64,000 bases of DNA from Cardiocondyla obscurior. Lineage: Eukaryota; Arthropoda; Insecta; Hymenoptera; Formicidae. The translations under genes were made by a program, and so were the position numbers. The notes under the pieces are model-generated. The model was not told the origin of the DNA. It did not search any database and saw only the letters and a program-made list of their open reading frames with translations. Location: the NCBI RefSeq assembly GCF_019399895.1, contig NC_091870.1, positions 5,315,001 through 5,379,000 of the forward strand, written 5' to 3'. Below are positions 29,504 to 39,047 of the stretch, one piece after another. Numbering within the stretch: the first letter of the stretch is position 1; the number at the start of each line of letters is the position of its first letter.

Positions 29504-32500
29504 TTAAACATTCTTTTTCTTCTGAATCGCTTTCTGTGCTTGTATAATGTACTGCGGTTCCCGAATCGGCATATTTCTTGCCGTTCTACTGTCTACTATT
29601 TCGGGAACCAAGCAGTCCTCATAAAATTTTGTCAGCAGTGGTAACATTTTAGTATTCCAAAAAATGTCATCACGCTCGACAAACACGTACTTCAATCCCC
29701 AGGGTGTCCACACAGCAAAGATACAACAGTTTCTTTGCGTTATGTGAAGCTGTCCCTGTACTTGGAAGAAGTACGCGTGTCTTTTATTCATTTCATTACT
29801 ATTATTTTTGTCAAATACTTTATCAAGACCTGACACTCTATTTAAAATTGCATCGGAGGGAGACATTTGCCGTGCCGCATATGGACATTTAATTTCAACA
29901 ATTGTATCGTCTCCAATAACTCCGTCAGGCGTAGCGGCAAGATACGGAATATTTTCATCAATAAATATTCCGCAATCATTAATATCTATTCCCAACTCCA
30001 TTTGCAATTCCCTTCGTGCAATAATCTCTTTTTCTTTACCCCACTCAATAGCCGCATTCGTTAATTGAGAAGAATAAAGAATTGCTTTAACAAGATTTTT
30101 GCACGAAGTGGTTTCTCTTCTGCTACAAACTTTTCCAAAGTTTGAAGCAGTAAGTAAATTTCGCCGTATGATATGCCACTCCGGGTTTTCATGCTGACCC
30201 CGTGTAGCACATTCCAATACAATGCGATTTTGTTGCTGATCTAACAGCATTTTATTATGATTATATTTTAACTGTTCGTACATCTCGAGTTCTAAATCTG
30301 GTCGTTCCACATTAGGACCATAATCTTTATCTAAAGAAGACATTTTTAAATTATATTTTGATGTACGAACAGATTTACCTAAATTTTTAGCTACTTGCAC
30401 ACGTTGCTGATAGTTCTTTTTATCAACAATTTTTTTTTCTTCTACTTTTTGAATTTGTGAAGGTGGTTCTTTACCCATTGCGTGACAAGCAGAGGTCATA
30501 GCTTTTGAGGTATTAAATTGAATAGTTGATGCTTTTACGCGGGTTTCATATGAACCTTTTTTAGCAAAATGTATTCGTTTTCCACCAATAAGTTTACTAA
30601 TAATTCCATTGCAACTTTCCACGGAATTACTAGTAAACTGATGTAACAAACTATCAGCATTGTCGATTATACGTTTCATCGCAATTTCAATTTTTAAATA
30701 TAATCCAGCCTTGTGCAATTGAGGCACAAGATTTTCTTCACCTTCTTTTCTCTCTCCCGTACAAAAATATTTTAAAGAAGGGCAATCTTTGTGCTCGCCA
30801 AATACATGGCTGGGTATATTTTGTAAGTCTTTTATCAATCCAGAGAGCTTATGCTCTCGGGATCCTTTGCTATTACGACGAAACGTAACAGCCTTTACAA
30901 TAGCGTTACGAATTTTCATAACGCTATTTGTTACTACTTTTTTAAGTTTTGAGATATTCCTACCACCAGTACTTCCTGCTTCGCGTATTTTATTACACAG
31001 ATTGCGCAGAAGATGATTCGTACATTCAATCTTCTGCACAATAGTGTCAGGGTATGGTGGAAAATCTCTTAATTTTTTTAAGACATTACTGTCTCCATCG
31101 CCAATATACATGCTATAAATAAGACCATGCATTTCTATACTATTTCGGAAACCTTCTAGAATTATATCGCTTTCCATACTAGTGGAGCTCTGATTAGTTC
31201 CCCAGTTTTTAAAACATTTGTGCGCTTTTACTTTTTCATTAACTTTAGCGGCTCTTGCGCAAACTACACAATATTTGTTTCTAATTCCGACAAATAAAAC
31301 TTTTCCCGTATAATATCCCATAATAACAGCAGCTCCGGATGGAGAATCATAACTACCACTGCGATAGGATCTTTTCATCCAAGAACCGTCTGTTACCACA
31401 GGTATATACGGAATATCATTAATCAGATCTCCTCTTTCTATTGCTAAACGTTTTTCTTCTTTGCCAGCTACGCGCATTTCTTCTTCAACAGCTATGGCAA
31501 AGGCTTCAGATATTTGTTCGTGATAATCTAAATACGATGTCTTACTCATACATGGAACATCCACAGCAGTAAGAAGCTCTTCAAGCTGCGTGTGACCAGT
31601 CCCTGTCAAAATGGTACCGCATACGGCACCTTTATTGACGTCCAATATTTTGTCGTTTGTCGGTTCACTCCAAAAACTATCTTTGAAGTGACACATTCGA
31701 CATTCCACAAAATATTGGGTTTTGAGACCGTGACGTTTTATTTTTGTTATACAAAGATCAATAAGACGACATTCGTTGATCCAGTGACAGGATAGTCTTT
31801 GCAATTCAGCAAAAACATACCCAAAATCAACGATACATCGTCCATTAATCTCTATAGAATTCAAACGATCAACGTCGATGTTCTCGTCTGTATGGAGAGC
31901 GATATTTTCTATATCTTCAGTTTCACTGTTGTCTAAATTTTCTACGTTTTCTAAATTTTCTATATTTTCTACATTTTTATTAATCATTATATTTTTTACA
32001 TTATTCTGACACGCGTTATTAATAATCTTTTCAGACGAAACATTAGAAATTGATCCTAATGACATCGTATCATCATCTATTTCCATATTTTCGTTTAAAT
32101 TTGGCTCGTTTGCCACATCAAATATATTATTGATGCAATATTCGCGAACATCTAACACAGACCCATCGGAATCGTCATTGAAAATATCAATGACATTTCC
32201 TTTTTGGTTGTCATGTATTATTTCGCAAGTAGAAACAGCTAATGGCGATGTCACTAAATCATTAATAATGTTTACGTCATTTTCGCACGCGTTTAATTCT
32301 TTTGACGTTACTGGAACGTCTAATACCGAGAATTCGCGCCTATCCTCGTTATTTAATTCATTTGACGTACCTGGAACGTCTGACACCGAGAATTCACTTC
32401 TATCCTCGGAATTCTCGATTTCTTGTTTCTTGTTTATTTTATCCTGTCGAACGTGGCGCATTCTTCGTAAAAGAGATACCCGTTTCGCCATCACACACTT

Positions 32501-32521
32501 CTTCTTCATAATCTTCGGCAT
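29504..32521 (-). CDS. Mutator-like DDE transposase fused to a YqaJ-type nuclease
   Basis: An intact ORF of 1005 codons. Residues 1-220 are charged and low-complexity, with a 20-residue repeat (EFSVSDVPGTSNELN at about 43-57 and EFSVLDVPVTSKELN at about 63-77). A Cys-pair lies at about 274-277 (ECRMCHF). Residues 377-640 fit Mutator-like transposases: TDGSW (Asp 378), a CVVC/HKC cluster, YIGDGDSN (Asp 475 and 477), KIECTNH, and a candidate third acid Glu 635 in VESCNGI. Residues about 770-970 fit YqaJ/lambda-exonuclease folds: LLTASNFGKV, ATPDGVIGDD, EIKCPY (876-881) and QVQGQLHIT. It would cut and join the element ends. The nuclease role is unknown. Nothing looks broken. Mutator elements usually make longer target duplications than TTAA. 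Confidence 0.88.
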   Translation of the reverse strand: MPKIMKKKCVMAKRVSLLRRMRHVRQDKINKKQEIENSEDRSEFSVSDVPGTSNELNNEDRREFSVLDVPVTSKELNACENDVNIINDLVTSPLAVSTCEIIHDNQKGNVIDIFNDDSDGSVLDVREYCINNIFDVANEPNLNENMEIDDDTMSLGSISNVSSEKIINNACQNNVKNIMINKNVENIENLENVENLDNSETEDIENIALHTDENIDVDRLNSIEINGRCIVDFGYVFAELQRLSCHWINECRLIDLCITKIKRHGLKTQYFVECRMCHFKDSFWSEPTNDKILDVNKGAVCGTILTGTGHTQLEELLTAVDVPCMSKTSYLDYHEQISEAFAIAVEEEMRVAGKEEKRLAIERGDLINDIPYIPVVTDGSWMKRSYRSGSYDSPSGAAVIMGYYTGKVLFVGIRNKYCVVCARAAKVNEKVKAHKCFKNWGTNQSSTSMESDIILEGFRNSIEMHGLIYSMYIGDGDSNVLKKLRDFPPYPDTIVQKIECTNHLLRNLCNKIREAGSTGGRNISKLKKVVTNSVMKIRNAIVKAVTFRRNSKGSREHKLSGLIKDLQNIPSHVFGEHKDCPSLKYFCTGERKEGEENLVPQLHKAGLYLKIEIAMKRIIDNADSLLHQFTSNSVESCNGIISKLIGGKRIHFAKKGSYETRVKASTIQFNTSKAMTSACHAMGKEPPSQIQKVEEKKIVDKKNYQQRVQVAKNLGKSVRTSKYNLKMSSLDKDYGPNVERPDLELEMYEQLKYNHNKMLLDQQQNRIVLECATRGQHENPEWHIIRRNLLTASNFGKVCSRRETTSCKNLVKAILYSSQLTNAAIEWGKEKEIIARRELQMELGIDINDCGIFIDENIPYLAATPDGVIGDDTIVEIKCPYAARQMSPSDAILNRVSGLDKVFDKNNSNEMNKRHAYFFQVQGQLHITQRNCCIFAVWTPWGLKYVFVERDDIFWNTKMLPLLTKFYEDCLVPEIVDSRTARNMPIREPQYIIQAQKAIQKKKNV

Positions 32522-32853
32522 AATGAGCTATCCCGAATAATACCCCGTTTATGCCAAAATATATAAGCAAATATAGTTGTATATTATATAATTATACAAT
32601 ATATTCACAACTATATATTCACAACAACACCTTTCGCAATACTCAATGTAATACTGCTAATACAGAACTGAGGTGATATACACGGTGTGTATTACACGCA
32701 TTGATGTCTTGCTAAACCCGTGAAATTCCGCTATTGGTTCCCTAAATAATAGGGCAGTGATTTTATTGGTTACGCGCTTGTATTGTCTTTGCGTTATCTA
32801 TCACATGACACCTCCACCCAAGCTCTTCTTGTCATCTATTCAGTAAAAGAATA
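32522..32853. promoter_or_regulatory. Divergent intergenic promoter region of the TTAA transposon
   Basis: The only space between the two divergent genes. On the minus strand TATATATTTTGG lies about 40-50 bases before the transposase ATG (plus coordinates 32559-32570). On the plus side two ATTGG boxes (inverted CCAAT) occur at about 32732 and 32776. No second gene could use another upstream region, so a shared bidirectional promoter is likely. Confidence 0.5.
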
Positions 32854-33646
32854 ATGGCAGAAGAGAGAAGAGGTAAGTAACCTCAACATTTTTTTATATT
32901 GTCATATATATGCATATATGTATTTTAATTTATTTTTATTTATTATTAGCGATTCCAGTGCCGCCGTACCCGGGGCCGCCGCCACCGCTACCACCGCTGC
33001 TACCCTCGGCACTGCCGCCACCCTCGGCATCGCCGCCACCGCTACCACCGCTGCCACCCTCGGCATTGCCGCCACCGCTACCACCGCTGCCACCCTCGGC
33101 ACCGCCGGCGCCAGCACCAGCACCGCTACCGCCGCTGCTACCACCGCCACCGCCTCTACCCTCAGCACCGCCGGCGCCGGCACCGGTGGCTAATTTCATG
33201 GCTGTTTCTTCGTACCCGGGGAACGTGCCCTCCGGGTACACGTACATAGTTGTACGCCAGCCGCAGCCGCAATCGGTAATTATAATTGTAAAATGTATAT
33301 TATTATATGTTCATATAATATAAATACGTTTTTTCAGAACTTCAGAACAGAACGGCGCCGGCGGTACAGGGCACGTCGCCGTGACAGGCGACGTGCTTCT
33401 GTAGAAGCTCTGCCGGCGCCGGCGCCGGCGCCGATTCCAGCACCGATTCCAGCACCGATTCCAGCACCGATTCCAGCACCGATACCAGCACCGATACCAG
33501 CACCAGCACCGGCACCGATTCCAGCACCAGCACCGGTATCCTGGGTACCGGCACCAGGATGGGTGCAGAGAGGGAGAGGAGGAAGAGGAAGAGGATGGAA
33601 AAAAGAAAATATTAATAAAAAAATTAATATTGTAAACATTTATTAA
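32854..33646 (+). CDS. Spliced proline/arginine-rich accessory protein of the TTAA transposon
   Basis: Three exons with consensus borders: 32854-32872 (ATG, then donor GTAAGT), 32950-33275 (after TTATTATTAG; donor GTAATT) and 33338-33646 (after TTTTTTCAG), stop TAA. The phases join exactly and give 217 residues: MAEERR, a long Pro/Leu/Ser/Ala tract, a short non-repetitive part (VANFMAVSSYPGNVPSGYTY), a strongly basic block (RTERRRRYRARRRDRRR), repeats of PAPI, then WVQRGRGGRGRGWKKEN. AATAAA signals follow at about 33614 and 33645. The basic and RGG-like parts suggest nucleic-acid binding. No family is recognised. The alternative is that it is a captured host fragment or a chance reading of GC-rich repeats, but the matched splice phases argue for a gene. 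Confidence 0.6.
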
Positions 33647-33948
33647 ATAAAAAAAAATTAATTAATTAGTTGTAAAATTAAATCAATATGACCTGGCAAA
33701 ATTAATTTAGTAAAGCCGTAACTAAAATATTCCGCGCTAAAGTATATATACGTCACTGAGTTACACGGGCTACAACCAAGACGAAGACGGAATAATAATC
33801 AATCTGTCCTTGTCTAACCACCTGTATGTCACTAAGAAAATATCCCTAGATAATGTTTCTTAGCACCATCCGTATTTTCCATTTTCTGCCTCGAAGAAGA
33901 TGAATTTTCCCGTGATCTTGGTCTCGATTTAATCGTAACATAATTCTA
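33647..33948. other. AT-rich spacer, no gene
   Basis: Sequence between the accessory gene and the small MITE. No feature recognised. Confidence 0.5.
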
Positions 33949-34118
33949 CAGGGTGCTACAGAGCCGGATTTTGCAATTAGGCCGTCAAAAATTAATAATA
34001 AATGATATATCGCTTGCGGCTGACTGCACCTGTGTTCTCTACTAGATGCACCTCTCACCACTTTTATGAAAAATTTTATTTTGACGGAAATCTTAGAAAA
34101 TCGCTCTGTAGCACCCTG
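33949..34118. mobile_element. 170-bp MITE with CAGGGTGCTACAGAGC ends
   Basis: The terminal 16 bases CAGGGTGCTACAGAGC are repeated inverted as GCTCTGTAGCACCCTG at the right end, flanked by TA on both sides (33947-33948 and 34119-34120). Further inside, GGCCGTCAAAA pairs imperfectly with TTTTGACGG. It is a mariner-type non-autonomous element nested in the TTAA transposon. Confidence 0.85.
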
Positions 34119-34251
34119 TAATTAATCCTCCTGATTACGAATATCATTGATTTATTAATATTTATTCCGTATTTTAGCCAAAAAATGGAAAATACGATTT
34201 CGTAGTTCACGAACGGCCGCCAGAGGCTGTTACTGTCACCCTACTGGACCC

Positions 34252-34419
34252 TTAATACAAGCAATAACCGGGAATACAAAGTGACATCCACACCGAACGA
34301 AGTCACGGGCAGAACTGTCAATTAACATAAGACAACAATCTTCGTTCCCCTGGCAACGGGGAACCGAAACCTCGGAGCGAGCCGGCAGCTTCAAGCCGCT
34401 CCGTATACCGGGCGTAACA
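34252..34419 (-). repeat. 5' LTR of Gypsy B, second piece
   Basis: TTAATACAAGCAATAACC through CCGGGCGTAACA completes the LTR begun at 26437 and is followed by ATAT. Confidence 0.93.
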
Positions 34420-34423
34420 ATAT

Positions 34424-35160
34424 TATATATGCGTTGCGTAAATTTAAGATTTATTTACGCGGAATAAAATTTAAAATAAATACCGATTGTAACGCAATAA
34501 CACTAGCTTTTAAGAAAAAAGAAATTTCGCCGCGTATAAGTAGATGGATGATAGAATTACTTGAATACGATTACGTTACGAAGCACCGGCCCGGTGTGAA
34601 AATGGGACACGTATATGCTCTCAATACTTTCGAGCGAAATATTAACGGTAGAAGATAATACATTCGAACTCAACTTTGCCCTCAGTCAAAATCAAGACGC
34701 AAAATTAAGCGAGTTAAAAGAAATACTTTCCAAATCAGAGGATCCGTATTATGAGATGCGAAACGGAGTTGTTTTTCGAAAATACAATAAAAATCTGTTA
34801 TTTTACGTTCCTTGTAATATGGAAAATCATGTACTTCAAAAATATCATGATCAAATAGGATACTTGGCACTAGAAAAAACATACGACAATATTATTGGTT
34901 TCCAGAATTGAAAAGGAAAGTTAAAGAATACGTTGCAAATTGCCTAAAATGTATCTCCTACTCTCCTCAGCAAGGAAAAAAGAAAGGTTATTTACACTGC
35001 GTCCTCAAGGGCAAGGTCTCGTTTGAAGTATACCATATAGATCATTACGGACCGATAGACAAGAATAGATTAATTAAGCGATACTTATTAGTCGTAATAG
35101 ATGCGTTCACGAAGTTTGTAAAACTATACCCCACAAAAACAACAGCTACACAAGTAAATG
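34424..35160 (+). pseudogene. Gypsy C RNase H end and integrase, truncated
   Basis: Continues the RNase H broken at 22166: LRKFKIYLRGIKFKINTDCN, then HRPGVKMGHVYALN. After frame changes come the integrase zinc region (HDQIGYLALEKTYDNI, then CLKC) and the beginning of the core (YHIDHYGPI, LLVVIDAFTKFVKLYP). The second and third catalytic acids are missing because unrelated sequence begins near 35160. Confidence 0.85.
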
Positions 35161-35867
35161 TATATAGGCCGGTTCTGGACCACTATGTGTTAGTGTGTCC
35201 GTGTGACCTGAAGTGAGGGGTAGTAATGACGTCACGCGGGAAGGGGTGTTTTTCCATGAATCGCCCTTTTGTAGGCGATTCTCGGAACAAATTGTTTATA
35301 AAAATAACAATAACATAAAAATTATGAAATTTGATATTTTTTAAATAGATAAGCGTGTTATGGCGCCGCGGTATTTTTATGCGGCATCGCGAATTTCGAA
35401 GGGTTGTGATTTTTTCAAAGGAGGTAAAAGGAGGGGAGAATGATGGGGGTGACCGCTCGAGTTTTAGTCGCGGCGTCGGCGGCGAGCGGCGGGGCGGCGG
35501 CGGATCGCAAAGTATCGCGCGCTTTTTGTTCCCTTTCGCTCGCACCCGTTCGCGCCGCCTATCGTTCTCACTCGCTCGCTCTCGTTCACGCGTTCATCAC
35601 CATCGACTACGACTCGCTCGCATCCGTTCGCGCCGCTTATCGTTTATCAACAATTCTTTTACACGCTCATACGATTCGAATGCGGGTGACGCTGCACACA
35701 CACCCTCGGCTAATCGCTCCTCCTTCTTATCTTATTTCTCTCTCACTCAGATACGTACGTTGCATACAAACGAGGCGAATTCACGCGGTGGACTCACGCT
35801 TCGCAATTATAATAAAATAAAGAATGGAATAGAAGCGATTAAAAAATAATACGTGTCGATTACAAAA

Positions 35868-35868
<1 letters not shown>
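35161..35868. other. Unassigned GC-rich segment
   Basis: Compositionally distinct (CG-rich, with many CGCTCGC-type words at about 35440-35650). Overlapping ORFs of 126 and 164 codons exist but look like low-complexity readings (Arg, Ser, Ala). It may be the body of another repeat. No domain seen. Confidence 0.4.

Positions 35869-35954
<86 letters not shown>
35869..35954. repeat. (TA)n microsatellite
   Basis: More than 40 TA units directly before the next foldback element. Confidence 0.95.
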
Positions 35955-35957
<3 letters not shown>

Positions 35958-36308
35958 TGTCCCAAACAATATGGGTAGAAAATTGAAATCTAAGACGAAA
36001 GCAATTTTTAAAATTCTCAATAGTTTTCGAGAAAAAAATTAAAATATGTAAAATGTATAGACGTAAGAGTGACAAGGAAGCTGCTCGTGAATGAGCGCGA
36101 CAAACGACGGTGCCATTTCTAGTCATTCGCCTGTCGCGCTCACTCACGCGCAGCTTCCTTGTCACTCTTACGTCTATACATTTTATATATTTTAATTTTT
36201 TTCTCGAAAACTATTGAGAATTTTTAAAAATTACATTTGACTTTTCGTCTTAGATTTCAATTTTCTACCCATAGTTTTTGGGAGTGACACATTGTTTGGG
36301 ACACCCTG
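35955..36308. mobile_element. Foldback element with CAGTGTCCCAAACAAT ends
   Basis: A near-complete palindrome of about 350 bp: CAGTGTCCCAAACAATATGG at the left pairs with ATTGTTTGGGACACCCTG at the right. Arms include GTTTTCGAGAAAAAAATTAA and GACGTAAGAGTGACAAGGAA. The short centre holds GAGCGCGACAAACGACGG. Bounded by TA. It is non-autonomous and shares motifs with the mariner element at 55495. Confidence 0.85.
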
Positions 36309-36340
36309 TATATATATATATATATGTATATAAAATATAT

Positions 36341-37084
36341 TGTTAGTATTAGGAAAAAAGGGAGAGATTTAAAACTGAATTTGTTAATACTTTAAACATA
36401 CTCTAAGACATTTCTTAGATAATTTATGTAAAGTATGTTTAAAGGCCATCAGATAAAATAATAGAAAAACAGAGCTTACTTTCTGAGTCATGGCTCTGAG
36501 TCATGTTGAAACGTCTTCTTGAACCAAGGCCAGCCTTACAAGCCAATAGCAAAATTCGTTACCATATAAGGAACCAAGGTTGAACCAACGTGGACCAATC
36601 TAAAACTCTGTAACCAAATAAAGATTGACAAAGTCGAAACTACTCTTTTCCATTGTTCTAAAATAATATATAAGCAGTTCAGAAAGCCACAAGCTAACTT
36701 TTTCGCTCTCGCTCTCTAGTAAAAGCTCTGAACCGGTCTCGTAAATTCTCTCGTAAAATCAGAAAGTTCTTAAGTGTAAGCTCTCAGCTTTTAGATAGTC
36801 TCAGAAGATCTCAAATAGAAAGATTGTTCATTGTATCATATTATAATTTGGCAAGAGACATAGAGAGATACAAATAGAAATACGCATATTGTAAATTCGT
36901 TAAACCATAAGATCGACTTTACTATTCATATTAAAACGTTGTAAAAATCTGTATTCAGTAATAAATCTACTCTGGGAACAAATTGTCAACTTCTCTACAG
37001 TGAATTATTAAGTGACCTTTATCTTGGAGTTTTAGCCTTTTTAACCGCAGAAGAACCCTTTAATTATTATTATTCATCATTACA
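36341..37084 (+). repeat. LTR followed by a primer-binding site (truncated element)
   Basis: The 744-bp stretch starts TGTTAGTA and ends ATTACA, directly followed by a TGG-starting primer-site-like sequence (TGGTCGAACCAAGTCTCG). A TATA-type box (ATATATAAGCAG, about 36666) and an AATAAA (about 36960) fit an LTR. No internal genes or second LTR follow: a mariner-like gene begins about 45 bases later. Confidence 0.5.
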
Positions 37085-37128
37085 TGGTCGAACCAAGTCT
37101 CGAAACCACTTCGAACACTGGGACGTCA

Positions 37129-38047
37129 CAGGGTACGTTACGCGGAGGTTTTGATTTGCGCTTGAAGACGCAGTGGGGGGCGTCGGCCCCCGCAAAATTT
37201 GCATAAATATCGAGAGACGATGAGACTGTCAATCAATCCTTTCTGACTGATTTCGAGCATAGAAGCTGAAAAGATGGCTGCATACACGAATCAAGAATAT
37301 TATGACATGCTTATGGTACTCGGCGAGTACCATGGGCAATATTATGTTGCTGCAAGGAGATACGCAGAACTGTATCCAAACCGAAGAAGACATCCTTGTC
37401 CTCGAATTATACTCGATGCGGCTACACGTTTGCACGAAACTGGAAGTGTCTTGCCAGTAAAGAGGGACACTGGCAGACATCGAGATGCCAGAAATGTACG
37501 CAACGTCGATCGGGTTCTGCGCGCAGTAGAGCAAGAACCGGAAATAAGCATTCGCAATATTGCTCGACAAGAAGAATTGTCGTACTCGTCGGTACAACGA
37601 ATTTTAAAAGAGGAAAAGCTGCACGCCTATCATTATACTCGTGTGCAGCACTTGCAACAAGAAAATTTTATTAAAAGAAGAACATTTTGCGAAGAATTTT
37701 TACGAAGAGCAGAACACGATCCAGAATTTCCTTCTCGTGTAATATTTAGTGATGAATCGCTATATACTCGAAAAAAAATTTTCAATTCGCATAATATGCA
37801 TGTGTGGGACAACGAGAATCCACATGCAACGCGCACAAGCAATTTCCAAGTACGCTGGAAATTAAATATCTGGGCTGGTATTATGGGTACCAAAATACTG
37901 GGCCCAGTTATTCTGCCGGCAACACTGAGGAGCCCGTCATATTTGAAATTACTTCAAGAAAATTTACCAGACTTTTTAAAAGAAGTCCCTTCCCAAATAG
38001 CACAAGATATTCTACGGATATCCATTCTTGATCCATTAAGTACATAG
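37129..38047 (+). pseudogene. Mariner/IS630-like transposase, 3'-truncated
   Basis: The ORF 37274-38047 (257 codons, ATG after AAAAG) has an N-terminal helix-turn-helix of the DUF4817 type (YTNQEYYDMLMVLGEYHGQY), a second helix-turn-helix (ISIRNIARQEELSYSSVQRI) and the first catalytic Asp in VIFSDESLYTRKKIFN. It runs to PDFLKEVPSQIAQ, where the next motif in relatives would carry the second Asp (QQDGAPPH in the gene at 56 kb), but it ends in unrelated residues. The downstream half and the right end of the element are lost, so it is inactive. The left end may begin at CAGGGTACG (37129). Confidence 0.8.
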
Positions 38048-38233
38048 TATATACAGGACATTATACATATATAAAATAAATATTCATGGATGGACATAAA
38101 TTCATGTATGTCATTTGTACATAATATTGTTACGTCCGAAATTGTTTTTCTTTCGCGTTTAGGAGTTAATGAGTAATGAGAGGGAAGTTCTAAAGAAAAA
38201 TATGTGTGAATGAATTAATTTTAATGATTTATT

Positions 38234-38659
38234 TTAAATTTTCACGAGCCAGTTCCATTTCTCGTTAATTTGCTGGCTGCTCCTTTGTACAATGGTGCCT
38301 ACAGGCGTCCCGGTTTTGGGAGCCTGGGGAATAGGCTGAACAGGCGCGAGTTTGACGATGCGAATGCGCGGTTTGAAGTCTTCTACTTGCGTTATCCGCG
38401 GTAATGACGGTGCGGAGGGTCGCGGAGGAAAAACTTTCGATAGTTGCGCGGGAGGGGGTCGCGGAGGAGTGACCGCTGGCGGTGTTGTATTTGTATCCCG
38501 TGGTGGTGTTTTGTATCCTGCGGGAGCCGGCGTGGGCCCTATTGGGAAGACGGCCGGATTAAACACCCCCGGTGTCTTGAAGTTACGCAAAAGTTGCCGC
38601 GTCTTTTCTCGTCGCCCCGCACGGCAAGATCTCCGGCCCCTATGTCTCCTTTTATATGT
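38234..38659 (-). CDS. Proline-rich ORF inside the LTR of Gypsy E
   Basis: A 141-codon open frame follows a good acceptor (CATTTCATTATAG, exon from 38659). A basic start (RRHRGRRSCRAGRREK) leads to a Pro-rich middle and PRITQVEDFKPRIRIVK, ending EKWNWLVKI. The right LTR carries the same frame (46462-46887) with only a few changes. It resembles the small ORF at 21250 (PRIIRIEDFQGRIKI). Its function is unknown. No convincing first exon was found. A 63-codon ORF at 38715-38906 is upstream in the same LTR but is broken in the right LTR. Confidence 0.45.
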   Translation of the reverse strand, partial: TYKRRHRGRRSCRAGRREKTRQLLRNFKTPGVFNPAVFPIGPTPAPAGYKTPPRDTNTTPPAVTPPRPPPAQLSKVFPPRPSAPSLPRITQVEDFKPRIRIVKLAPVQPIPQAPKTGTPVGTIVQRSSQQINEKWNWLVKI

Positions 38660-39047
38660 CTATAATGAAATGTAGAAATGAAGTAAATGCCTTCTTTTGT
38701 GAATAGGATTTTAATTAATTATTTAGCACGTCGTTGATCTGTTTTCGTATTTTTGCCTGCGTTTCAATAGGTAATTTGTACACCCATGCCCAGAGATTTC
38801 CCTTTTTCTTATTGCTTACGGTTGATTTAAAGAGAGATGGGGCAGGGGTCGTAAGTTGGTAGGGAGTCCATTGGACGTTGTATCCCGTGATTGATTTGTT
38901 ATTCATCTAAAAATTAGAAGGTTGTTAAATTTTGTTGCTACGCTACTCTTAAGTGGCCCAGCGCGCAACCAAGGATCGATAGGTTTAATTAGAGGCGATA
39001 ATCGCTGCTTGGGGCAGCGCGTTGAATTTTCGGAGTGAAGGAAGCGA

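Larger units (their letters stand above)
26576..34251. mobile_element. TTAA-flanked DNA transposon with Mutator-YqaJ protein
   Basis: A 7,676-bp insertion. Left end GGGTCAAGTAGGGTGAC (26576-26592), right end GTCACCCTACTGGACCC (34235-34251): a 17-bp terminal inverted repeat with one mismatch. TTAA lies outside each end (26572-26575 and 34252-34255), and the intact partner LTR has a single TTAA, which proves the borders. It holds a transposase ORF on the minus strand (29504-32521) and a divergent three-exon gene on the plus strand (32854-33646). Inside it are AT-rich DNA, 215-bp tandem repeats and two smaller TA-flanked elements. The TTAA target and G-rich ends recall piggyBac, but the protein is not a piggyBac transposase. 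Confidence 0.9.
22167..34419 (-). mobile_element. Ty3/Gypsy retrotransposon, copy B (contains a DNA transposon)
   Basis: A minus-strand sister of copy A: left LTR 22167-22469, right LTR in two pieces (26437-26575 and 34252-34419). The target duplicate ATAT lies at 22163-22166 and 34420-34423. It has the same tRNA-Pro primer site, leader ORF, Gag, knuckle and Pol layout. About 870 bp covering the integrase C-terminus is missing relative to copy A. The 7,676-bp transposon at 26576-34251 splits the right LTR. Confidence 0.93.
18730..35160 (+). mobile_element. Gypsy element C, decayed and split by Gypsy B
   Basis: Gag, protease, part of RT, RNase H and part of integrase are recognisable in one orientation. 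A 1-kb foreign segment replaces most of RT (about 20925-21930), and Gypsy B (22167-34419) lies inside RNase H with ATAT on both sides. The RNase H reading resumes at 34424. Many stops and frameshifts are present. It ends abruptly in the integrase core near 35160. It is the oldest layer of the nest. Confidence 0.85.

Noticed and set aside
26576..34251. piggyBac element
   Set aside because: TTAA target and G-rich ends fit, but the encoded protein has Mutator-like and YqaJ motifs and none of piggyBac.
35355..35849. ORFs of 164 and 126 codons
   Set aside because: CG-rich low-complexity sequence open in two overlapping frames; no recognisable motif.
38715..38906. 63-codon ORF in the Gypsy E LTR
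   Set aside because: An 11-bp deletion breaks it in the other LTR, so it is unlikely to be maintained.
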